DNA of 64,000 nucleotides, taken from positions 8,017,640 through 8,081,639 of the forward strand of contig CM072152.1 of NCBI GenBank assembly GCA_036850595.1, in the 5' to 3' direction. Shown here one piece after another: positions 27,001-40,600 of the stretch. How positions within the stretch are numbered: position 1 is the stretch's first letter; each line of letters begins with the position of its first letter. The stretch is from Rhyacichthys aspro (lineage: Eukaryota; Chordata; Actinopteri; Gobiiformes; Rhyacichthyidae). The notes beneath the pieces are model-generated. The model searched no databases. It saw only the letters and a list, made by a program, of their open reading frames with translations, and was not told the DNA's origin. Both the position numbers and the translations under genes were made by a program.

Positions 27001-30000
27001 CCTGAACATCTTTTTTGTGTTTTGTTTTGGGGTTTTTTTGCATAACATTGGTTGTGTTGATGCAAATTGCATAGAATTTGGCCAGGTTGTGTATTTTGGG
27101 GTGAATTTTTATTTTTCATGATTTACTTTTTCTTAACGTTTTTTTTGCATTTTATACAAACTTTGGTTCCATTGTCTCCCGTTCAAAATGCATTTATTTC
27201 AATACACTACCACTGAAATTTGATTTCTGATTTTAATTATTTATTATCATTTCCTGTTTTTGAAATCCCCCCACCCCCAGAAAATTTCAAATTAAATAGA
27301 TTAGGATTAAGGGTTAGGGGAACTTTTGCGTTTTTTTTTCCTTCCAAAAAACTCTTACAGACTTTAATCAAAAAACTGGCATTTAAGGGGTTAAACAACA
27401 CATCTAAAAGAGCATTTTGTTGGGTGTCCAATGGATGACAAAATAAAGGGACCCCAAAGGGATAATTGTTAGCATTATACAGTATATAGCATCACCTAAT
27501 AATTATTTCATTGGATATACACAACTGGATTCCACTTAACACAACTAGTGCAAATGCATTGGTCATTGTTCATTAAAGTGCTTTATTACATCCAACAAAA
27601 ACAGAAGACAAACAAAAGCTAACAAATTGCTAAAATCATATTGGAGGATTATATTATAAGCATGTCTTATTCCCAAATGCAGACATTGTGGATGAGAGGT
27701 ACTATAGTCTGGGTCTGTGGCCTTTTGAGATCCACATCCTGGCAGACATTGATCGCATGTCCCGCACATATAGTTCAGAGATGTGTGTTTTTACCTTGTG
27801 TTTCTCTGATGTGTGGCTTTGTGTTATATGATACTCCAGACATGAGGTCATAGCACTGAGCCCATCTGTCCCACCTGTCCCGCGTTTTCAAAGGCAGTCT
27901 CAGAACCTTCAATATTAAATGTCTGGGATGGTTAAATGGTAATGTGTTCTAATCACACAAATAAATGTCATTAAACAGAAATTTTACATTTTTACCCAGG
28001 CCTGAAGATTTTGTAAAAGTACATAGTCATCAAGCTAAAAACATATTTCTTTTAGTTTGCAACTCTTTCCGATCAGACTATTCTCATGACTGTGACAGCG
28101 GTGATGGTTTTATCCAGTGTGACAGTGTGGATTTAAAGCCTGGATTGCCCCAGTGGGACTTGAACCCTTCACCTCTGCTGTGTCGGTGCTCTGCTAGTAC
28201 AACTCATCATCAGTATTCTTACAGTCAGTGCTCAAGTCTATTCCCAATTCACAAATATGAAACATAATTGCTGACTTCAGATCAGATGTTGATCCTGAAG
28301 CAGTACAAGGTGAATTTTAGTCAGTTTGTGAACTCAAAAATCCTTTCAGTTTCAAGCTGCTGTGCATGGTAGATTATATAGCAGGAAAGCAACAATGAAA
28401 ATACAAATGACTGGTGTAAAACTTAACATTATCTTATAATAGACATAGCACTGCACTCAGAAAGACCTATTTTGCAAAACTCATGGACATTCATCCAGTG
28501 CTTTCTTAAAGCACCATTAGAACAGAACAATTCCCCACACTTACTATTACATTACATCAAACTGAAATTTAGAGCTGACCTTAAACTTCTAGCTATGGGT
28601 TTAGAGTCAGACTGCTGTGATCCCATTTTGTCTTGAATGCATTGCCAGTATTTATCTGCATTTCACTTTCACCCTTTTCTCTATATGTTTTTACTTTTTG
28701 TTGTGTAAAAAACATATCATAGACATGATGCTGTTAGGCAGCAACGTTACACTAAATGTATTTGCCATCTATTAGTTAAAACTTTTAGATTAGATAAATG
28801 TGTTGCAATTACTTGAAGTGGGGATTGCTCAAAACTGGGATTCAGTAGTGTGTGCAGATATTTGTTGGTACATTGGACAATGAGCTTGAAAATGGGACAG
28901 CCCCCATCAGAAAGGGTCACCTTAGTCCAGACCTTAGACTCTCATTGAACGCTTGTAATGTAAAATGAAAACAAAAAAACCAAAATGAAATGAACAAAAT
29001 CAAAGGTTAAAGAAAACAGAGCAAGAAGTCTGCAGAGTTAATTGAGGGAAAATATGTCGAAGGAGTGGCCAAAAATAATGTTAATTCAGGATCGTTTCAT
29101 AACTGGTGATTGAGGAACCCGATAAAGACACAAAAGATACTCTATGCAATCCTGCTTTGCCAGCTTTTTAAAGAACAAAACTCAAATGTAAGCCTTCACC
29201 ATTCACATTCATCAACTTCAATCATGGTTAACGGTTCACGGACCTGACTGTGAAGCCCTCCACTCACTCCTGCTGCTCCCGACTAAATGCTCCAAAGCTA
29301 GAAATCAAGCCAGCAGTCAGGCTTTTCTAATCTCAGCCGGCGTCTCTTCAGAAACCCCCCTCGAGCTGCAGCACTGGCAAACGACTGACAGACGAGAAAC
29401 AATCACAGTAGGCACCGCGCGGGGCCCAAGAACTGTTTGAGAGAAAGCCTTTTGAACATTTGTGACAAATGCGTCCCTGGCGGCTTGGAACTGTTGTTGT
29501 TGTTGCTGCCGAGTTGGAAACATGGCGAGCTGTAGAAGAAGATGAACTGGGCTTGGGCTTGTTTACTGTACTTTTAAGCAAGACGAGCCAGAGAAGGTTT
29601 TACCCAATTGTCATGACCGAGACGACAATGTACTAAGGACATGATAAGTGCATTGACACAGAGAACAATAATGAAGAAATCACTTGAAATACACTTGAGA
29701 ATAGAAGTGCCGAGAACAGAAACACTGGTCCTTACAAAGTTGTGTTCATCCACTGGCTTTCTCCTATTCAACTCTCCACTTTTTATCACTCGGAAAGCAC
29801 TTATGTTGCTGTTTTTCTTACCTTTTTGACTGGAAATTGACACCAAAAGCAGCGTAGTGTGTAGTGCAGCATTGTTTCCACATTTTAAGGCTTACTAAGA
29901 GAAACGCAGCCCAAAACAAAGTAACTTTCCCTTAACGTTCGTCTCAGGTGCAACCAAACAACGCCATTGTCCCGGAATGCATTTGAAATCATATAAGTAG

Positions 30001-33000
30001 TAGATTTACACGATTTTTAAAGTAGTTAAGAGTTTTCAGGTGCCACCAACAATGAATTTGAGTAGATTAAGACTATAACAACATATTAAGGCCAACAAGT
30101 GCTAATAATCAGGGTTCCGTTTAAAAAAATAACTTATAAATTAGCCGTGTTCTTGGTTGCATTGGAAGATAGAAGTCTCCTCGACAGCTACAAGACTACT
30201 CATTAGAGTGTTAAATGTTTCACCAGCAAAAAACAAAAACAAAAACTCCCCTCTAATTCAAATGTAGACCTCCCACACTGAAGGCTTGATGCGCTGAAAT
30301 AAGCGTTATTGGCAAACATCATCTAATCTGCCTCTTCATCTCCTGGCCTCGGCCGACGGGGGGAGTCTTCCAGAGCAAAACCCCGCTGACTCCTTTTCAT
30401 TTTCTGAACAAATAGAAAAGTGCAGAAGCAGGGATCCACACGCCGGGTATAGCACCGAATCTAATCTCTATCGTTTTCCACAAGACAGCTGAGTTGACTT
30501 TTACAGATTTTGAAATGTAAAAAAAGATAACCTCGGGGGAAAAATACCTGTCATAACTATTTTGTAGCCATCACTTTTATCTTTACTGTGTCCACCGGAG
30601 GATGTCCTGCTGGTGTGCTAGTGTAACTTCCAGATGGGTGTCATGTACGAATGTGGTCCATCAAGCACTAAGAGTAAGCATGTTGTTCAAATACTGTGTG
30701 ACTGGTACTGTTAGCGCAGTTTTCTTGGCTGCAAATAGTTTGTACCTATCATCTCTGCTACCTCCCACGCTTTCTTATCTTCCTTCACTGATCACTGTCC
30801 TTTAGACCTTCTCCTGGCATGTGCTGCATATCTGACTCACACATAAACACAATTGTTCGGAGAAAGTGAGGACAAAGATGATACTGTATCAAAATGGCTC
30901 CATGTTGAGAGTGATGACTAAGCCTTACTGTAGACAACCCCGCCTCTTTCCTCCATTTTGCCCTCCTTGGACCCTTTCTTATTGAGTAGATCCACCCTTG
31001 AGGCTATAATCAGAGGGTCAGCTCACCTGCTCATTCCTTTGTCATCTTAAACAATAAAACTGGCCTGGTGGAGTCCTTCCATTATCCATTCAATTCAGTG
31101 TGTAAATGACAATTAACCGTTTCACTTCAATTCACTTCAAATTTAAATCCATGACGCCATAAATATTGTAAACTGGACCCTGGTCTTTGCTTTAATCTTC
31201 ATATCTACCCAGAACCAGAAATCAGCTAAGATTAAGATACAGTTGCTGCCGTTAATATTTCATGCTTACCATATGACTTCCTGTTGTTGCACGGTGTGGA
31301 GTTAAGGCCAATTGAAACAGGAGTTTGTGTGTGCACTCTGTATCTTTGATGAAAGAGACAGTTTGGAGGTGATGTGTATTAGACGTGACTGTACCGCTAA
31401 AAATAACCAGAAATAAAAGGCGCACAAGTCCTTAAAAATGCATAAGGAGTGTGGCTGGGCAAAAACATGGTGAGTGAAGAAAGAAGAGTGGATTGAAGAA
31501 TGTGTTTGCTGCTATTAGACAACTCCCTTTCACTCTGTGCTGTGCAGACGGATGGACATATAGCATGAGATAGTTAGCTTTCTTGTTGGTGCCTTAAAAA
31601 AAAACAAAAAAAATGTGTAAAGTCATTTCTTATTTATCAGTGCTGAGGCTTTTTGTGACGACTGATGGGCTATTTGTCTTACTATGCAACAACATGTGGG
31701 AATTGGGAAATCTGAATTCACCAAAACCTCAGATTGACACTGAAAATGTGTGCAACATGCTATAAAGTTGGCTTATCAGACCATATAGGCAGAATTTGGA
31801 CCAGGAGGTGGCTGGGACTTGCACCCACTGAGAGACAGTAAAGAGTTTAGCAAAGAGAGATAAGGTCTATTTTTATCGCAGCAGGCAGACGGAGCAGAGA
31901 CAGTGGTGAGCTGATGCACAGGTTGAGGTATCGGAGAGGGAGCAAAAGACTGGGACACAGCCAATCAGCTTGACGGACAAGGCTGTGGACGCAGATGCAA
32001 ACAGACAGTCTGACAGTGAGGTAAGCAGGAGAGGAGCAAGGTGCACCACTCTCTGCAGGAACCAGGCTCAACATTACACCACTTTAATGACGGTGGTTAT
32101 TCAAGAAGATGGAGAGATGCTGTTTGGGCTGAGAAAGTATTCAGTGTGGAATGCGTCATTTTACAGAGCTGCCAGACACGGGAATTATCTGGAAAAGGAT
32201 AGAATTCACAAATACTGATATAAATTTTCCAAGAAGTTTATGTTTTTACTTTGAAACATATTTAGTTTGAAACTTTAGATAAAGGCTGGGACATCTCTGA
32301 AGTTTGACTTTGGCCCTCTGAGGCTGCTGTAGTTTGTGAGGTGGCATTTGAACAGAAGACAATCAGGGTAATTCCATGTGAGGGCAACATTTAAAGCAAA
32401 TAAGTAACTGATAAATAAGCAAATTAATGGGAAACTGGGAAATCAATAATATTTGAGGAATCAAAATGCCCTTGGAGGCATTTTTATTGTGAAACTGGGC
32501 TATAAAAATAACTTTTAATGGAATTGTTTGGGGAAAAAAAAAAAAGTCAAATATGATTCCTCAAATGTAGGTATCTTTGGAGTGAAGACATTCAACCACA
32601 TCACTGAGGGAAATGTCTGTTGGGTTCTATGGCGCTTTAAAGAACTATTTAAAAAAAAATAAAAATGTTATTTTGCTATGATTTTTACACTTTGTTCAGC
32701 TATATACAACATTTTCCACTATGCACCTTAAGCAAGTTTTTAAGCCGTTGGGGAAAACAAAGCTATATGTAGTTTGGGAACCTGGGATGCTCTCTGAGAT
32801 TCTGTGCAGTCAGTATATTTTTTTAAGCTCTATACACCTCCAAAGGCACATGCATGAGCTCACACAGCTCCACACAGACCTACTGACTAATGCAGAACAC
32901 ACGTCCTGGGAGAGCACAGTGCAGAGTGCTTTATGTTCCAACATGACTGAGTGCCTTAAAGTGCTGCATGCTTCACACTGACAATAAATAGGTTACACGC

Positions 33001-34479
33001 TTTAGTTCTGTGTCGAACTTTTTACAGCATCCTCTCGCTGCCTTAAAGTATCCCAGAAGTAGTCTATTTATTATTTCATTTCCTGGTGGAAACCTGATGT
33101 GTTTTTATTACATCTCAATATAATGAAGTTGTTCTCTTTCCGAAACAGGCCCAACAACTGTGGAGATGAATTTCATTTGATTGTGGCCTGGGGCTGTGTG
33201 TCTATTTTTTATTTGCGTCTGGGTGAAACATAATTCAATTACAGGATTCAGATTTGTGTTGTATTGTCAGAGAACGGCGGCGTTGTCATCACGGTGGACA
33301 TACAGCTTTTAATTGGATCGTAAGCGGACATTTGTCCCTTGGCTTGCACTGTGTTTACATTTGCACTTTGGATTAAATCAGATTAGGATCACAGCCTAAA
33401 CAAGTATAAGTTAAACAGTGGAGTTACAGAGGAGTGCAGATGAAATGGCTTTTATCATAAATCATCAGGGACTGGCTGCGCTCTGGCATAATACAGTCTG
33501 TAGGTGGTAAGTACAGTCTAGTCTTTGAAGGATCACTAAACAGCATCTATTAAACAGCGAACAGCTCGGTAAATAAAAGCTTTTAGTGACATATGAGAAA
33601 AGATGGCCTGCCTTTTACTACAAATGTCTGTGCTGAGTTATGGCTCCTGTAAATAAATCCTCAACATATCCTCCCTGTGCTTCCCTGCACCATTTAAAGA
33701 CGTATCGGCGAGTTAGTGAAACTAAATGAATGAATGTGAGTGGGAATGGTTGTCTTTCACCCTGAGCTAACTTTTAACCACCAAAATTGTTAAATCATTC
33801 TAAAATCATAAGACACTACACTTTGTAACTTTGAGTTATGGGGCATGTAACTATTTTGTGAGAATGTATTTTTCACCATATCAAACAACTTTTGCATCTT
33901 CTCTTAAACTGAGATAAATAAAAAAACCCACCTGAGTTTGCAGCAGCAGCATAGCAGAACTTTGGGGTTCTTTAGAGGGTGCAAATACTGAAAGTTACAG
34001 AATGTTGCTTTAATATTGCAATCAGAGCAATGCCATGTTGTTAATAATAAAATGGTTGCTTCTCTGTGAAACTTTTTGCCCAGTACTGCCACACTTTTGA
34101 TCCAAACAAGCCTTTAGGTCAAATAATATTGCATCAAAATTGTAGCGCTACAGCAAGACGTGACTTTTGGTGTTTATCGACTCATAGATCTCTTAAGAAT
34201 CCATCTGCTGCTGAGATAAAGTGTAGTGTGACAGCTGACTGACTTATGGTAACATTTTAATACATATAAAAATACATGAACAAATTGTGATATATACTCA
34301 AAGCAATGCCATGAGAATGTTAAGAAAAATATTGCATGCGTAGTGTTCATGGTTTGTTTTTGTCTTATCTCAGGCACCAAAACAATGCATTTGTATGGTC
34401 CTCAGAATTTTAAGGTAAAGCTGTTACTAGTGTGACTATACACTCCATCAACATGGCGGCAAAGTACATTATAGTACAT

Positions 34480-34548
<69 letters not shown>

Positions 34549-34574
34549 AAACACCCCCCCCCCCCAAAAAAACC

Positions 34575-34614
<40 letters not shown>

Positions 34615-37600
34615 ACCCCCCCCCCCCCCCCCCCGGGGGTTTTTTTTTGAAAAATGGGGGGGACCCCAAAAAAATTTCCCCAAAAAGGGGGGCCAAATTT
34701 AATGTTTTTGGAAAGGGGGGGGGTGAAGGTGAAAGAATGATTATATTTCAACATTTTGCAGCACTTCACTTTTATAGTCCATCTTTTTTCCATATGAAAA
34801 ACAGTTTCAAGCATCAAAGACCGACCCTGCCGTCTGGTTTCGTAACCCTTTCGCTGATCTATTTACATAAACAAATTTTGCTCTCTGTGCTGTTTAATGA
34901 CACTTATCCCAGTGCTGATACTAATCTCGGTTTGAGCAGACAACAGAAAGATGAAACCCAGTATGGAGGCCTTCATTAGCTGCTGTTGTTCCGGTAAGAG
35001 GCTGGTTGTGGGATGTGTGCGTCCCTCCGGTGTCCGTCATGCTGCTTAGGCACACGCTCGTATCGCCGCTGAGTGCAAGCCCGGCGCTGGCTGCGAGACG
35101 CTGGCACACACTCTGAAATATTAATGACCCACTGTGGAGAAGCGCTCCCCCTCCCCCTCATTATCTCCCCACACCCTCCTTTGGCTCCCCATCTTTCCTT
35201 CCTTTTTTTTCGTTCTGTCTCTCTTTCAACCACCTTCCTTTATCTCTCCGTTCTTCTCCGTTTCCTCTCTTTATCTTTGCTCTCAGGAGGCTCATGGGAT
35301 GCTGTTATGTCATATTAAAAAGAGACGAGCATTGCCCGGTGGGAAAAAAAAATGTTAAAAGAATGATTTGTGGGAGTGTGGAGACTCAACATCGATTCTG
35401 GATCAGTGTGAATCAAATTTGGTGGATTTGGTGAAGCGCTCTCCTTTCTGTTTCTCTTTGACAAATTTAATAAATCATGCTGCAATTTGCGTGTCTCCCT
35501 AGTCGGTTTGATTTCTGTTCTTTTTTCGTATTGAGTTCCACTTTTCTTTACTATCCTATTCTTTAGGTGTCAAGCAAGGCAAACTGACAATAAGCGTTAG
35601 TGGTAAAAATGACATTATATGCTACATGAGAACTCTTAGGACGTGTTTTACACTTGAAAGTCTGCACCAAGAATTCATGGTTTGTTACACTGAGTCTATT
35701 TAATCTGGTAACTTTTGTTTTCACACTACACTTTTCAAAAAACGCACCAAAGGACTTTCCCTGATGCTCTGTCTCTTGTTTCTGTGCCTGTGCAAGTGGG
35801 CTGTCACTTCTGCGGTTCATTTTTCAGTTTTCAGTTTTAAACTGGGACAGTGAATCATCAGATTGGCATTGGACTCAGTAGTGACCTGTTTTTGGGATTA
35901 CTTCAAACTGTTGCACCTTCAAATACTGTTTATCACTTAAAATCAGTAAAATGTTTCTGAGATGATCAACTGCTTATATTTGGTTGCCCTTCTCCCTCCA
36001 CCGTTTGCATTTCTTAATTTGTTCAATTGCTGTAATGTACTGCATTTCGTGTGGCTCTCCAAATATGCTTTCACACTTGAAACGCACTGGACTTTGATTC
36101 ATTTGGTTCGACTAATGGTGCATTCATGTGGTACTTGGGAGCTTGGGAAAATGTTTTTCCGAGTTGAAAAATGCACATGAACGCCTGCTCAAGTCGGAAC
36201 AACTGCTCAGAAACTCTGGTGAGTCGGAGTTACCTGAGGTTCAATGTTGATGTTATTCTTATCATCAACATGGTGGAGGAAAGCAAACGTTTACGAGATA
36301 TTTTTGTAATATAAGTCATTTAAAAATATTTCATACCATTTGTTTTGCACATTTATAACTTGATAATTTGACAGTGCAACTAGTCCTTTGACATCCGGTA
36401 TTTAGAGGTTTCTTCTTATGTTTTGAATAGGTTACCTTTTCTTGAACTGCTACTAATAGGCTAATAACTGGAACTTTGACAAACTTATTCAAAATTAACG
36501 TAAGAACATTTTTGACTTTGTGTTTATCTTCCTTGTCATTACGGTTTAGAGTGTTTGACTTTCTGAGCTGAAATCATGTGAACACACCGAAGTCGGAATA
36601 ACAACTTCCTAACACTCCCACTTCCCAGGACCACATGAATGCACCATAAGACCCATCTCTTTCTGTTACACCAAAGACCAGGGCCTTGTATTACGAGGAT
36701 TAAGAGGTTAGGGAGGTAAATTCTAGGTTAACCCTGGGTTTTTGGTATCACAAAGACAGTTTACTTTCTATTGAGGTAGATCTCTACGGAGATTTGCGCT
36801 GAATGGCTAATCTGAAGCATGAAAGTACAACGAGCATTGACTTTGGCTCGTGATATTGTAAAGCAATACCCTCAAGTCACAAGTCTAGTGTGGTTCCATT
36901 GGGAAACCCAGGGTTAACTGAATGAATTGCTAATATCCGCTTTGCAATACCACTGATCCAGACCAATGTGATTGGTTTTGCCACCTGAGCAGACAAGACA
37001 CATCTGGAATATGTTCAATTGGATTTATAGTACAGGGCCCAGCTGTTTGGTCTGAACCTTGCTTTCATACCTGCATATTTGGTTGAGCATTGTGAAACTA
37101 CAGACCAAACAGTGCAGGTGTGAAATCCTCCCTTGTGTAACTCTTGTAATTAGTGCTGGCCGGCAGCTGAAACGAAGCTCTGTGGTGATCAGGCTAACTT
37201 TGTGTCAGAAAAAAGGCACCAAACAAATAATTACCTATTTCATCACAGAATGTTTTATAATCCCCAAAGTACCTGCTGCCTCATGATGAAATAATGTGGC
37301 GTGAAAAAGCTCGTTCACAGTCTCTTCTGGCCAGGGCTTTTTACAGAAAATTTGCTGAGAGGTTTTCATCAACAACTAACACTTGACTCTCCACAAACGA
37401 CAGATAATTATTTTGCTGTTTGGTTGCAGATTAAAGGGGCTGTAAGTGAATGCTTGATTTTAAAATATAGAGCAGACAAATGTTTAATCTTATCCACATG
37501 TTACTCAGCTAACTCCTGGTTGTCTTGCTTGTGCAGACGTGGCTGAAGACCTACGGTTACCTGCTGCCTCACGATGTGCGGACGTCCGACCTGCGGCAGG

Positions 37601-40600
37601 AGAAAGCCATGCAATCAGCTGTGGCCGCCATGCAGCGCTTCTACGGCATTCCAGTGACGGGAATACTGGATGAGAGGACTATAGAGTGAGTCCACAGATG
37701 AGAAACTTGGGTCTAGCTGCATCTCCAGTTATGTCTGTGAATGGATAAGTTGCACAGTGTTGTTGTGTTGTGAGCAGATGGATGAGGAGGCCTCGCTGCG
37801 GAGTCCCAGACCATCCTCATCAGAGCCGCCGGCAGAGGAACAAACGCTACGCTCTGACGGGGCAGAAATGGAGGGACAAAAAGATCTCTTACAGGTATTT
37901 ATCCATCTGTAGTGTCCAGAGGGTGCCTTATTATTAAGAGGAGAAAGACAAAAACACAGCAGCTTATATATAACAGTAATGGACAGCTCGATGTTTGGAT
38001 AGTATTTCATGGGGCAGTGAAGAAATCGTAAATGGATGTTCATCTATATCAAGATGCAGATCACATAAATCCATAACACCTGATGTACCTGACCCTTTTG
38101 GAACAGTCTGCATGCTGTCTGTGGTCAATCTGCAATGAGCTACTTTTAAGAAAATATCACATCTTTGCAAAAAAAAAAACCCTCAATAAAACTTCAAAAA
38201 GGCTTAATTATCAAGGACGTTCTGCACTTGGTGTCAAGCATTGGCTAATCACTCCGATACAAGGGGTTCTGCTCCCATTCAAATTAATTGGTCGTGATAT
38301 ACACAGCTTTTCAATATTGAGTTAAAGGTTGTTAAAAATTGTTACTAGGAAAGTGTGTATTCGTATTAGCACTGGCTAAGACTGATTGCACATAGAAACA
38401 GCTGAAATAATTTTAAAAAATGAGTAAAGAAAAAGGATGCAAAGTGAAATCTGGATAAACATTGGCAATCCTTTCACCTGATGTTTAATAAGGCACAGAT
38501 ATTTGCAGGATTGTGTCGATCTGAAGCAGTTCAGCGTAAGAATTTCGGGTTGTTGTTGTTGTGGAGGTCGAAAGACAGTCGAAGGAGTTTTAGTAACGAC
38601 AACTTTAATAAGACAAAATTCCATAATCCCCAGTCTACTTTGTAATTCAACAAATCAACAATGACATATGCTTCCTTACAATTGTGGCAGCCTAATAATT
38701 CAACAATGGTATATCATCTGGTGTCAGCTCACACACACATTGGACACATCATAAGTTCACCTGTAAAATCCATCCCTCTCTGGCTTCCTTGTATGTACTT
38801 TGCCTCTCTCTCAGAGTCTTGGCTCAGGGCCCACTGTAAATAAGTCCACTCCCAGAGGTCTACAACGCTTCCCATATATCCCTGCATTACATCCACCCGC
38901 TCGTCTCTGTCTCTCTGTTATCCCGCCTTGTTCTTTTGTATCCCACTCTCTCCGTTCAGTAAAACCCTCCACTGTAGGCTGAGATGATGGAGCCTGCAGC
39001 TGGTCTGTGAAATCTACGTAGCCTAATGCAGATTAGAGCCGTCCCGAGAGACACTGAACACATCCCGGCTCCTCGTGTTGTTTCTGCCCCCTACATCCTC
39101 TCCCGGTCTCTCTGCGTTTCTCTGCAGGCTCGTCTTTTTTGTTCTCCCACTCGGTCCCTCTCCTTTTCTCAAATTCATGTTCAAATTCAGCTGCAGTCAT
39201 TAAAAAAGAAAATATCCTCCTAATATTTGGACAGTGTTTAACACACACTCAGATGCTTGAGCAGTGGTCACTCTTGCAGTTTAAAGTTGATGCGTTCCAA
39301 AAGCATTTTACCTTAGAAACGGCAACAAAAAACTATGAAAAAATAGTATATCGCTGGAGTGAAGATGACTCAGACATGACTCAGCATGTGCAAAGGCCTG
39401 AGGGGATGTTTACACAACATTGGTGGGTTTTTTTTTTTTAAATCTGCAGTTACAGGGATCCTCTCAGGTATAGAAAATGTTGTAGTGTGTAAAGAATGCC
39501 AGGTTTGTGAATAGCACTGCCACTGGCACCACAGTGATGGGGGACTATAGTCATGAGGGACTGTAGCGTCAGAAGCAGTGGAAAGAGTACATTCATGCGG
39601 CTTTTAAAACATATGATTTGATTTGCAGGAGCGCAAACAAAGCAGAACTTTCAGAAAAAAATACATGTGTTCATGTTAGCATCGTAGGAGCCTAAAAGCA
39701 CACTTGCAGCTTGCAGTTTTTGATGACATGTAAACAGCACATAAACACTGGAACAGCCGTGACAGTCATTTTAACATTTTGAACATTCATATGATACAAA
39801 ACTGTAATAATGAATTACAGAGCTATCATCTCCTGACTGAAGTTTTAGACAGGTGTGAAGATATGCAGTAAAGTAAGAACGCTGTGAATAACATGCAATT
39901 TAAATCTTACAAAATGCAAAAGTGAATGAAGAAAAACACTCAGATAACTGTTTGTCTCTTTTCATTTTTAGTACATATTTATTGAAGCTTAACACTAATA
40001 TAATCTAAACAATTTCAAACATTTTTATTTTTTAATTTTTGATTTATTTCCATTTTATGGCCTCGGTGACCTGTGAGTGTCAATGGCAAACTCTAAGAGT
40101 TGATATATGTTAGTAAAGTTTAACACAAAGAAAAAGGGGTGGGCTTAATTACACTGAAGAGGGTAAAAATGTGCCCATTGTAGTAAAGTGGATAGAATTA
40201 TTGTTAAACAGATACATTCAGGCACGTTTAGGACAGCTAACATGTGTTTGGATGTGTAAAAGGTTATGACTTCAGTCGTCTACACAAATGCATTCACAGG
40301 TCACTGGCTGATCTATTGTTAATGAGGTTTTCTCTATGTCACACTAAATGACTTGAGCTAACCACTCCAGGCAGCAGTAGAGCATTTAGATTTTTGCAAT
40401 ATATCCCTTAATATAATATACGCTTTCAGTCTAATCTTATAATTTTTAAGCTTTTCTAAAGACTCTGGATACACACACATCAGAACTAATTAGAGGTTAA
40501 TGAAAAATGGACCTAAAATAGCCATGCTTAATGGTGTGACCACATAATCCTGGTTGTTCATTAACTGTGGAATCATGTGTAGACGAACAACCTGCTGATT

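Larger units (their letters stand above)
15099..37536 (+). other. mmp24: mmp24 intron 1 (22.4 kb)
   Basis: The intron has donor GTAAGC and acceptor TTGTGCAG. It is by far the longest intron seen and holds most of the mobile elements in the window: a foldback repeat at 23.2-23.8 kb, MITEs at 24.1, 27.0, 36.1 and 36.7 kb, a tRNA-related repeat at 28.1 kb, a homopolymer tract at 34.5 kb, and a POU/SOX-like motif cluster at 16.7 kb. Nothing in it reads as another protein-coding gene on either strand. Long first introns of developmental genes often carry enhancers, but that is inference here. Confidence 0.85.

Noticed and set aside
34402..34817. Gly- and Pro-rich frames over the homopolymer tract
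   Set aside because: They merely translate G and C runs that are probably artefactual.
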